This document shows positions 1-12,200 of a stretch of DNA of 64,000 nt, piece after piece (the first letter of the stretch is position 1; each line of letters opens with the position of its first letter). The position numbers were made by a program, and so were the translations under genes. Source of the stretch: Aldrovandia affinis. Taxonomy: Eukaryota > Chordata > Actinopteri > Notacanthiformes > Halosauridae. The stretch spans positions 186,001 through 250,000 of the forward strand of contig JAINUG010000176.1 of NCBI GenBank assembly GCA_029706075.1, in the 5' to 3' direction. Below the pieces are notes generated by a model. That model was not told the DNA's origin, ran no database searches, and was given only the letters and a program-made list of their open reading frames with translations.

Positions 1-41
<41 letters not shown>
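1..41. repeat. (TG)n microsatellite
   Basis: This is an uninterrupted TG dinucleotide run at the window edge, so its true length is unknown. It lies in the intron before the first visible ARHGAP23 exon. Confidence 0.95.
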
Positions 42-43
<2 letters not shown>

Positions 44-100
44 CTCTGCCTGCCAGAGTAACCTGATGGTGCCCCATGACTCTCCCACTTCCCCCCGCAG

Positions 101-256
101 ATGAGCCAACCAGTCCCAATGCTGACCTGCATGCCCGTCATGTGCCTGCTTCCTCTGTGGTATCCAGCGCCATGAACTCCGCCCCTGCCGTCTCCACCAG
201 TCCCGCCTTCCCCACCTCCACCTTTCCCCTCACAAGGCTTTTCTCCCACGACTGCA
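101..256 (+). CDS. arhgap23: arhgap23 exon, Ser/Thr/Pro-rich linker
   Basis: The exon follows a polypyrimidine tract and CCGCAG and ends at GTGAGT. It starts with the last two bases of a codon and ends in phase 1, encoding a Ser/Pro/Ala-rich stretch ending LFSHDC. It is the first exon visible. Confidence 0.8.
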
Positions 257-3200
257 GTGAGTGACCCCTCCCCTCCTTCTCCCAACCTCCAAGACAGGAC
301 TGGGGTGCAGGATGAACTGTGCTCTCCTCCCTATTGTCTCTCAGGAGAAGAGAAAGATGGCACTCTTTGGTGACTTTACTGAGTCAGTTTATTCCACAGA
401 TGAGGCTAAAAGATTTGTGACTTTCTGACTTTCCAAGCCAGTTCGGTTTCCTTCCTGCAAGGTCATGGTAGGCTTACCATCAAAGTCTATATTGTTCTTA
501 ATGACTCTGTGAAGTTTAATGATGTTATGAAGTGAAACAAAGGGCAGACTCTTTGGCTCTGACACTCTTAAAGCTACACCAGTATTACAGTAGTGAGAGA
601 AGTGACCTGAAGTGGCCTGCTCCTCCCGGCCCTCCCCCCTGTCCTTCCTGAAGCCGCCTCCCCCTCTCACCCCTCTCACCCCTCCCTCTGATAATGCCCA
701 TAGTCCACCCGGCATACATCACTTGCTTCTGTCCTTCTCCATCTCTCTTTCCCTATCTCTTTGAGCAGGCAGCATCAAGTCCAGCCGCCGATCCTCATAT
801 CTGCTGGCCATCACGACGGAACGCTCCAAGTCATGTGATGAGGGACTCAACACTTTCAGGGAAGAGGGCCGCGTGTTCTCGTAAGTTCATGGAGCTACAT
901 TTATGGGGATATAAAAAAAAAACTTAATTCAGATGATACCTCCCCATTTCCCCAGTAGTTGAGTCCATTCACTGATTGATACAAAGCATCTCAGTGTAAG
1001 AGAGAAATGGAGACATTTACATTTTTGGCATTTAGCAGATGCTCTTAGACAGTTAGACATTTCCTCTGTGAGGTCAGTATCAGGGAATTAAGTTTATCAC
1101 CAGTAAGCTGCTCATTGTCATTTATTGCGTCTTTTTCCTCCAAAATAAACCATGTGGCACTCTTTCTTTTCTGTAGGAGACTGCCAAAAAGAGTCAAGAG
1201 CTTTTTCACAGATGGGGTGAGTTTACTTTATTTTGGCAAGTAAACTATATCTAATAATCACAGTTTACACATGGCAGGCAAAATACATAAATTCTTCCTC
1301 CAACCAATAATGGGAGTGATAATACGGCAGATTAACCTTGGAAAGTATTTACTGTCACTCTTTTTTAGTTCGTCTGACAGTCTAATCTGTCAGTAGAGCA
1401 TGAGTAGTTTTGATGTGCTTTTGAAACATGGCCCTTGTAAGTAAATGCATGTACATGAGAACATAAGAATACATAATGATGAGGACAGGCCGTTTGGCCC
1501 ATCTAGGCTTGTCATTTCCTAGTCTAAAGAATATCCAGTACTGCATAAAGCCTACACTTGAATACCCCAACTACCTGACCTGGCAAGCTGTTCCAGACAC
1601 TGACAACTCTATGTAAAAATAATACTCTGTGTAAACAAAATACTTCCTGATATCCATGCGGAATTCGCCTGATTTCCACCTCTGTCCTCTTGTTCTGCTT
1701 TTATCTTTCATACCAGGTACCAATTTAGTTGCCCTTCATTGTACTTTTTCAAGAGTGCCTATATCTTTCTTGTAGCGTGGTGCCCAGAACTGCACATAGG
1801 TCAGACAGAGGCATTATATAACACCAATATAACCTCAAGCTTTGGACATATATACCAGGCATTTCCCCTGTGTGTGATCTTTGACCCCTCTCTGTGCTCC
1901 AGTCTCTGGAAAGCCTGGGGGCAGCAGAGGAAGTCCGGACAAAGCGCCACTCCACCTCTGAGCTGGGCAACATCACCATCAGTGATGTACGGAAGGATGG
2001 CTGGCTGCACTACAAGCAGATCATCACTGAGAAGGGCAAGGTAAGATCCGGAGCCGCCTGCCCCTTGCTTATGGAATACAGATTATTGGAAGGAAGTTTG
2101 TATGAACGGGAAAAAGGCTGTGATGCCCTTATCCCTACTTCTGACAGCGCCTCACAAATCACACCAACTCTTTTTGGCATAACAGCTTGAATAAGGTATT
2201 GCCAGAGCATTCACAGAACGCAAAATATGTACAAAAAGGAGGTTACTTCACGGATAATAATTATTCCAATATTTAACCTCAGGTTTATTTTTATGTTCAA
2301 TCACATGAAGACAAACACACACATACACGCCTACACTTATATCTACTTACAGTATGATTCAGTGTGAAAAATATAAATCATTTTATCTTTACGTTTTATC
2401 TCACTATCCATTCTTTACAGTGTGATTTCCTCCCTCCATCCCACTCTGTCTCCCTCCCTGTCTCTCTCTTCCTCTCTGCCTGTTGCAGAAGGTGGGCAGC
2501 GGCATGCGGCCATGGAAAAGGGTTTTCTCGGTGCTGCGATCCCATTCACTCTTCCTGTACAAGGATAAGCGGGAGGCTGTCCTCCACGGCGCCGCGATGA
2601 TGGGGGGTGGTGTCGTGGCAGGCCACGTCGAGGACGAGCAGCCAATCAGCATCCGTGGCTGCCTGGTGGACATTGCCTACAGCGAGACCAAGCGCAAGCA
2701 CGCGCTGCGGCTCACCACACAGGACTTCTGCGAGTATCTCCTGCAGGCCGAGGACCGCGAGGGCATGCTGGGATGGATCAAAGCCATCCGCGAGAATAGC
2801 AAGGCTGACAGCGAGGTCAGGAAATGAGTTGAGCTCAAAAATAATTACATGTTTGACTGCAGAAAGTGGAGTGTTAAACATGAGGTTTGCTCAATATTTT
2901 CAGTATTGCACCAGCTCAGAAAAATGTGGGCTGTATTTTCAAAACAATTTGTATCTGCGAGTCTTGTGCAGCCCATTAATCTTGATATTGGAGGGATGTA
3001 AAATATAATGTCAGAAAGAGAATAACCTACTGCAAACCTACCTTATTACATTTATTGCATTGCAGTGTTAGCAGAGAATGTGATCGGCTGGGATTTCTCA
3101 GTGTGGGTTTTAATGGGAATTATCTTATTGATCGGTATTGACTGTTTCACAGAACTGATATGTCATCCTGCTGCTTAGCACTGACTAGTGATGTTGTTGG

Positions 3201-6200
3201 CCGACCTTTAACCAGTGGTGTGCATAATCAAATCAGTATTATGGTAGAGGATAAACTAATAGAAAACAAGGCATGTTTTGTTGACAGCCATGTAAGAATT
3301 GTTTTATATTCATATTTTATTATATTTATATATTTCTCCTGTACTGTTCCCATGTCTGTTTCAGGAATTGGGAATCTCTGGCCAGGCACTCATTAATAAG
3401 AAGCTGAATGACTACAGGAAACAGAGGTGAATATATCCACATATACTGGGGCCACATATACTGAAAAATGTATGCATTCACTACTGTAAGTCGCTTTGGA
3501 TAAAAGCGTCTGCTAAATGGCTTCTTTTTTTTTTTTTTTTTTTTTTTCATGCATCGTTGGCAGACATTCTGAGCAAAAAGTCACCAGATTGCCCCTTAAG
3601 AGTCCCTTCTTGTAGACAGAAGTTGCCAAGCACTACAGTTGAAGGTTATCAGAGGGATATTGAGCTTATTTTCTGCATATTTTCTTCATTTTAGCCAGTT
3701 GATCTAATTGTTACTAGGTAAAAACAGTGGATCTTTGCCATGGTTGTTACTGCATTGTACACAAATCCACAGCACAATGTTTGCTACAGCTGAGTCTGTT
3801 TGCCACAGCTGAACAGCACCCATTTTTCATTTGGGTCTTTCTGGGGTGACTTCAGAGTGACCTAGACTTAAGCTGGGGGTTTATTTTGTAGAATTATAGA
3901 AAAATAAAATAATAAATCATATGTTATATTGTATATGTTTTTAATATTACATTTCATTTTATCCGGAGTGACTTACAAAGTGTGATTAGTACCTATAGCA
4001 AAAATATGTGATCATTTTGGTGATATCTGCCCTTTAATATGACTTTAGCTTTGGTTTTACTTCATTCTTGTGGTTGTGTGAATATATATGAGCAGTTTCT
4101 CTGTGTCACCCCCTGCAGTCCAACAGGCAACAAGCCAGACTCCTCCCCCAAGGTCCCCCGCATGAAGCCGCCTTTCCTACTGACCAAGATGGACAATGCT
4201 GCGGGGCTGCCAGGCTCCCCCAAACCAGACAGCAAAGGTGAGTGTGTGTGGCACTGGGGGACTGGCAACATGGCTGAACCTCCCGACCGCTGCGGTGTGA
4301 GGTGGTGACATGTCCTGACAGGCTTGGTCTTCCCTCTCTTGTCTCTGTGCAGAAGAGAGCGGCCCTCCAAAGGCAACATGGGGGATAAACATCATGAAGA
4401 AGGCCAAGAAGTCTGGGCCAAAGGTGTTTGGGGTGCGGCTGGAGGACTGTCAGCCTGCTGTCAACAACAAGGTAAGTGGACCCCCCCCCTACCCCAACCG
4501 TCTTCTCCGTGTCAGTCTGTGTGTCTGTATACGTGTACAAGGGTCTGCCTGTGTTTGTCAGAATACACTATTATGTGTTTTTGTTTATTTATGTGTATGG
4601 GTCTATCTGTAGGTGTAGGTGTCTGTCTTTTTGTATGTGTGTACTGTCTCTGTATGGGTGTGTATATGTGTATACATATATGTGTGTACTTTGTTTCTTT
4701 ATGGTTGTGTCTATTGTGCCTATGTATGGTGTGTATATGTACAGGTACTGTATGTGTCCTGTGTGTTTGTATTGGTGTGTATATGTGTGTGTTCAGTGTC
4801 TCTGTATTACCGTGCATATGTATATGTTACTGTGCCCCATGTCTCTGTACCCTCAGTTCATCCCCCTGATAGTGGAGATCTGCTGTGGGCTGGTTGAGGA
4901 GATGGGTCTGGAATACACAGGGATCTACAGGGTCCCAGGGAACAATGCCATGGTGTCCAGCCTGCAGGAGCAGCTCAATAAGGGTGTGGAAATCAACCCC
5001 ACAGAAGAGGTGAGGACTGTGACTCAATCAATAAATCCTTGTTTTTGTATACTGCAAGTTGTCACAAAGCGCTTCACAGTTGGCCTGCTGACTATAGTAA
5101 TTCACAGGTCGTAGTTTAAGAACATGGATACAGATTTGGGAACAGGTGTTGAACGAGAGCCTCATTGAACGAGAGGCCATTCCAAAGCCTTGGAGCTCTG
5201 AAGCTAGAAGCTCTGTAGCCAGCTTTAAGTGAGGACATTTGGGGGACAGAGAGATAGCCCCCATCCTGTGATTGTAGGGTCTTCACACTGTCCTGACCCC
5301 ACCATATTCCACAACTACTCTGACATCACATGACTGTGAATTTCATATGTATAATGAATTAGAATCTGTGTATTTGTCATACCAATGAGTAATTCAAGTT
5401 CATACATTCTAAGCTTACCTCCACAACTTTGTCTCGCTAACTTACTGCCACTGCGTAAGTGAATTTGAGTTTTGCTGACTAAAAGCTGTCAAGGGCATGA
5501 CAGTAATGCTAACTCAAAGCTGTGAGGGGTACGGCAGTAATGCTAACTCAAAGTTGTGAGGGGCAGGGCAGTAATGCTAACTCAAAGCTGTGAGGGGTAC
5601 GGCAGTAATACGAACTCAAAGCTGTGAGGGGCAGGGCAGTAATGCTAACTCAAAGCTGTGAGGGGTACGGCAGTAATGCTAACTCAAAGCTGTGAGGGGC
5701 AGGGCAGTAATGCTAACTCAAAGCTGTGAGGGGCAGGGCAGTAATGCTAACTCAAAGCTGTGAGGGGCATGACAGTAATGCTAACTCAAAGTTGTGAGGG
5801 GCAGGGCAGTAATGCTAACTCAAAGCTGTGTGAGGGAACTCAAAGCTGTGAGGGGCAGGGCATGCTAACTCAAAGCTGTAATGCTAACTCAAAGCTGTGA
5901 GGGGCAGGGGAACTCAAAGTACGGCAGTAATGCTAACTCAAAGCTGTGAGGGGCATGACAGTAATGCTAACTCAAAGCTGTGAGGGGTACGGCAGTAATG
6001 CTAACTCAAAGCTGTGAGGGGCAGGGCAGTAATGCTAACTCAAAGCTGTGAGGGGCAGGGCAGTAATGCTAACTTAAAGCTCTTGAATCTGCTTCCGCAG
6101 AAGTGGCAGGACCTCAACGTGGTCAGCAGTCTACTCAAGTCCTTCTTCAGGAAGCTGCCAGAGCCCCTCTTCACCGACGGTGCGTCGTGATAATGCATCA

Positions 6201-9200
6201 TGATAATGTGACCAGTTACGAAGACTGATGACACTACACATCAGCCACGTGCACACTACATATTCCCGCATCACCACAATATACACGTCTCATTCTTTTA
6301 ATTTCCGTCTTCACATTAAATGTAATTCATAGCTGTGGATGTGTTGGATTCATTTGTGTACGACATAGTTATAGGGTTTCACTAATCTGTGTGACTCATC
6401 CTTTCATCCTCATCATCCATGGTGATCTCCTTCTCCCCTTCTTCCGCAGACAAGTACAACGATTTCATTGATGCCAACCGGATGGAGAATGCAGGGGACA
6501 GGCTGAAAACCATGAAGAAATTGGTGTGTGGAGAAGGACGGAAGAGATAGGGATCGAGTGTGTGTTTGTGTATGTGGGAGCAAGGATGAATCTGTTATAT
6601 TCCTGTTGCTGTCACAAGAACTCATCATCTGTCTTTCACTCTCCCTTTCCCTCTTTCCGTCTCTCAGATACATGACTTGCCAGTTTACTATTACCACACA
6701 CTGAAGTTCCTGGTAGGCCACCTTAAAACAGTGGCCGATCATGCGGACAAGAATAAGGTCTGTACTGTAAACCACACATTATAAGACACAACTTTATGAA
6801 CATACAGGTAACTTCCAAAATAAAGGAAACACTTGAGCAGATGAAGGGTTTTGGTGACTCTGTTATGGTGTGGGGTGCATTTTCCTGCCATGGTTTAAGT
6901 CCACTCAACCCATTAAAGGGCAAGATAAACGGCAATAAATACAAAGCCATTCTGAGTGAACCTTCATCCTATGTTAAAGCATTTCTAACCTGATAGGTGT
7001 GGTGTCTTCCAGGATGACAATGTCCCAACCACATGGCACGAGTGGTCACTGAATGGTTTGATGAGAATGAAAACAATGTAAACCATATGCCATGGCCGTT
7101 TTAGTTATCAGATCTCAACCCAATTGAAAACCATAATGGGTGATTCTGGAGCAGTGCAGAGATTCAGAGTTTTCCACCACCATCAACAAAACACCAAATA
7201 ATGGAATTTCTTGTGGAAGAATGGTGTTGTATTCCTCCAATAGAGTTCCAGACACTTGTAAAATCTATGTCAAGACGAATTGAAGCTGTTCTGGTAACAG
7301 TGCAGTGGCCCAACGTCCTATTAAGGCACTTTATGTTGGTGTTTCCTTTATTTTGGCAGTTAACTGTATATCCACTGCAAGTGTACTAACTTACTTGTGT
7401 AAAACATGTTTCCATGAATAAATTAAGTTTAACACACTGTACTTGCTGGCTATATACACATTATGGGTAGCATCATTATATAAGTATGATTACTTTACCT
7501 TCCATTATCTCTCACTCAAAGCATAGATGGGTTTAATACTATAATACACAGCTTTACATACATGTATCGTAATTAACAGCATTTTTTGAATGGTCTCCAT
7601 TCAGTCACTATTTCACTAACACTGTAATAGTTAAGCTGCTCAGACTGGATTGCTATGGAGTAACGCCAGTAATTGCCTGCAGATGGAGCCTCGTAACCTT
7701 GCCCTGGTGTTCGGCCCCACGCTGGTGCGCACCTCCGAAGACAACATGACCGACATGGTGACCCACATGCCTGACCGCTACAAGATCATAGAGACGCTCA
7801 TCCAGCATGTGAGTCCAGACTCCCACTCGGTCTCATCTCCACCCTGTCCCACTAGCACCCTGACCCTGTCTTATCCCCACCCACAATCTGTCCTACCTCC
7901 GCCGTTACCTTGTCTAACCGTTTCACCTTCACCCTACATCAGCCAATAGGAACAGCAGTGTCTTCATAGGACTGTGGTCTGTATTGAAAAACTCTCTCTT
8001 TCCCCCCCAGTATGATTGGTTCTTCAGCGAGGAGTTGGACAAAGATGAAAAGGTATTCAGGATGTGAATAATGGTCTTATGATGATGATGATGAGGTGTC
8101 ATATTGCTGTAGTGGTACCAGTAGCAGCTTTCAGGGTGTCATAGATATGCCTGGTCTGTGGTGGCACCACATTCTCACACATCTCCCTCTCTGCCCACAG
8201 ACGCCAGTGTACAAGGCAGACCTGCAGCCCATTCCAAACATTGACCACCTGCTGTCTAACATTGGGAGGACGGCAATGCTGGGGGAGGCCTCAGGTAAGA
8301 GACCTGGCCCAGTGTTCATGAACAGGCCTGCTTCTGACTGCCACATATTTCAGACTGCTAAAACAACGAGCTTGGAATGAAGCACACATGGTGCTTTTCT
8401 GTTTTTCTGATATTGCCTGTAGGGTCCTTATTTACATTTCTATTTTTTTCTGTATTTCTTGTTTCTTTTCCGTATACTTATTTCCTACTTTGTCTCTCTG
8501 TACATTTCTGCATCCCTCTCTTAGCTGAGCCTGTGGAACAACCACTGCGGTAGGATGGGATTACCCCCCGAGTAATGTGTGTGTGTGTGTAAGAGAGAAA
8601 CAGAGACATATTTTATCTGTTAGTATCTGTGTTTTCCAAGTGATACTATCCATTCCTCTCCTCTCTCTCAGTCTGAGTACTGACTTGTGGATGCTGTGCA
8701 TTCAAAAATATAATATTTTTTCTTGTGTTATGGATGGATATAATGTAAAGGAATTTTCTACATTTCAACCTCTAACTGAAATTATAATTTATTATTAATA
8801 AATAATTCATGCCAACTTCAGGCAGATGACCAACTGTTGGTGTGCATATTAAAGTGGAGACCCAATCAAAAGAATGACTCAGATTAAATCAATTTAGCTA
8901 CTAAAAGCATTGCACTGCCATTCAAAACTGCTTTGGATTTCCCTTTTACATTCGCAAAGTACATTTACTACGTCAGTGTTCACAGTCCCTATTATACCAA
9001 TTCCAGGTTATAACATGAGCTTTTCATTCTGCCGCTGTCCCTCAATGCCTGTGCTCTGAGCTGTGGAAAACTGTTTGTGTGGAACAGACATGACCACAGT
9101 TTGTGTGGAACAATCACAAAGCAGTCCTCCAATACAAAGAATGGGACTTGGCTTGAGTATCCAGTCGCTGCATTACATGTTTTGTGAAAATTAAATGTTC

Positions 9201-12200
9201 TAGTGAGAACAAATGTGTTCTTCACTGCTAACTTTAACTATGAATTAGGCATGGTGAATTTCTTAATGGGTGAAAACTGCATTGTAACCTGACGGACCCT
9301 GACAATTGAGGCAGCTGAGCCAATCAGAGACAAATGTGTTCCGTCTGCATTGGATAGGTCTTTATAAAATAAATAGGTCTTTCACTATAGAGATGGTGAA
9401 AACTAGTTTTGTTGGTTTTATTTATGAGATTAAGGAATATATCATATTGTTGCATCTTATGCTATACATTCCCATAATAAAAATGTATCACTGCACAGTG
9501 TCTTGAAGTGGGAGGTTTGTGTGTGAAAATGTCCCATATGGCTATAATCCAATCTGACTAATTGACTCATTAATGACTTTTTACTGTAAACTGCCTCACA
9601 CAGTAAAATCCCTTGTTTGGCTTTGACCTGCACTAAACAAACAGAAGTCCTTGTGTCCTTCCTTGGCTGTCTGTCTGTATGGCAGTGTGGCACACATACT
9701 CCATGTCCGAGTCTTCGTCTTTACCTCAATGTGTCTGCTGGTGTGTTGGAGTGAGAGAGTTCATGTGCGAATGCCTCTGTGTTGATTTCAAACATGCTCT
9801 GAAGCAGCAGTCCAAAGGTATCTCTCTCAAAGTGAGGGTGAGGTTGTGATCTTCAAAGGTCATTTTATGTGTGTGTTCTATGGTAAGTATAAAAGTGGGT
9901 TTTTTAGTGGTGACAAGTGCGTGTGTGTAACTGGTCTTTAAGCCACCGTCACATTCATTACTGTTTCTGCCCTTGCTCTCACTGCTTACCTCACTGCTGT
10001 GATGTCATCAGCGTGTACTCTGGTGTTATTAGTGTGTGCCATGATTCCTCTATGCCAGTGGTTCTCAAGTTTAGTAGTACTACTGTGTATGCTGGTTTTC
10101 GTTCCAACCACAATTCCTGAAGTATATTGAGCTTTTGATTGTTTTTAATTAGAAACTTTTAATGTCTAATGAAGATTGATTTAATGCTACCCTCTTAATA
10201 TTACATTACATAATATTACATGTTAGAAACAGGTAATATTATTACCCCCTATTATTTAAGGACTTTTAATCACTCACAACAGTTCTCAGACAACTATTGC
10301 TTTCATTTTCTGTCATGTGCCGTGGCAAATGATTACTTTTGAAAGAGGTTACTTTTTCTTTTTTTTATGTCCTAAATGCTGAAAGTGTGTTACCTGGCCA
10401 TTTGTAGAAAATTACAAAGACAAAGCAAATGGTAATGAGCCAAACTAATATTGTGTTAAAAATCAGTTTCAGCTCAAAATTATGGAACCTAAACATGTTT
10501 TCAACAACCTTAATTAAAGAGATGGTTGGGACGAAAACCAGCATACACTGTGGTACTCCAGGACTGAGTTTGAAAACCACTGCTCTATGCATTGCGTTTC
10601 TCTTGACTTCCCCCAGAGATGCTCTTCATTTGGGCACCATGCTGTTTCAGATATAGTGCTGAAATAACAGTCAGGGGCAAGTACCACAGCAGCCATTTTA
10701 TATCAGCATGGGGCATATTTGAACAGTCTTTTTCCTGAGGGGGAGAGGGCAATAAAGGGTGTGTTTCCTTACTGTGTCATATATGGAGTCCAGTCATGCT
10801 CACATCAATGACATTGACTTCAATTCTATTGTGTACAGTACGTAGGCACAGTGCATCTCAATTCTTTATTAAAATGCAAGCATTTTGCATGCAGTGCATT
10901 CAAAATGGCCGATATGAGTTCATTGTAAAGTCACCATGTGTGTAGCTCTGTGCCCCCCACAACTGCCAAAGCCCTCCTGTTACCCCAGTGACTAAGACTC
11001 ACCTGTGTGCCATTAACCTCCCCTCTGTCTCCTCTCCTCACCGTTACAGATTCAACCAACAGCGACTCAGCTAAGTCCAAGGTAAGGTTTGATGCGCTTT
11101 CCTGGTGGGAAACAAAAACAATCACAGCCATAGAAAATGCTGATCTTTGTAGTGCTATGTTTGAGAGATTTAAATATTACATTTAATACAGTGAATAAGG
11201 TTTCCAGGAGACAATCTTAGTAAGACTCATTCTGCCCTTGCTGTAAGGAGAATTGTAATTAATCAGTTATTATTTGGATGTATTTACAAACTGTTATGTT
11301 CTCTGTATGTCTCTCAACTTTGTAAATTGAGATTGAGATGAGTAAATTGAGATCTAATCTACACAAACTCTGTGTGCCTTAGGGCTCGTGGGGGTCCAAG
11401 CGGGACCTGAACACCAAGGACTTCCTCGCGCTGTCCATCATGTCCGCCGTCACCCGTAAGCGCAAGAAGCAGAACAACACCCGTCCCCCGGGCAGCAGCA
11501 CTGATGAGGACTCTGAGCACGAACCAATTAAAACAAGCAACCTTGGGGAGGTAGAGGAAGCGGGAGGAGACACGGCGCCCAGAGCGGAGGGAGAGGAGGA
11601 TGAGGAGGAGGAGGAAGAGGAGGAGGAGGCTGACAGGACGGTAGAGGAGACGGAAATACCCAGCAGACCTTGTAAGGAGGGAGGGGAAGAGGATGGAGGC
11701 ACGGAGCTGCTGCCACAGGGCGGGGCGGAGGTGCATGCCCGGGTCTGGAGGGGTACGGAGGACGAACGCTCCATTGTTTCAGGGTACTCCACACTCTCCA
11801 CGCTGGGCCGAAGCCTGGCGTCTGAGGGCCGGGGTGATGATGCAGATGACGAGCGCAGTGAGCTGGTGAGCGAGACGGACAATGAGAGTGGCTTTGCCTC
11901 GCGCTCCCTCACTCAGGAGCACCCCCACCGCAGCTTCCTCTACACACACTACAAACCCCCCGCCCTTGCTCCGAACCCTGCCCTCGGCCCCACCCCGAGA
12001 CCACCCCCACAGACACTGGACCCAGGGGAGAGGAGCGAGGAAGGGCCCGATCCACCACACCTTCGTCCTCCTCCTCCTCCTCCACCACTCACAGACTGCA
12101 TGGCCGGCCCTCTTTCAACTCCCACAAGCTCATCCAGTGCGACACTTTGGCGCGCAGGAAGCTGAAGGGGGAGAAGGCCAAGGCTCGCTCCCTGGACTTG

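Noticed and set aside
4512..5114. Long Tyr/Cys/Val-rich ORFs around the RhoGAP exon
   Set aside because: They arise from the TG-rich intron. The real coding frame is only the exon at 4857-5009.
5467..6083. CRISPR-like regular array
   Set aside because: The units are head-to-tail without unique spacers, in an animal intron; it is a minisatellite.
8525..8549. Exon-like sequence between CTCTCTTAG and GTAGGA in the large arhgap23 intron
   Set aside because: Including it would break the reading phase between the exons at 8294 and 11050.
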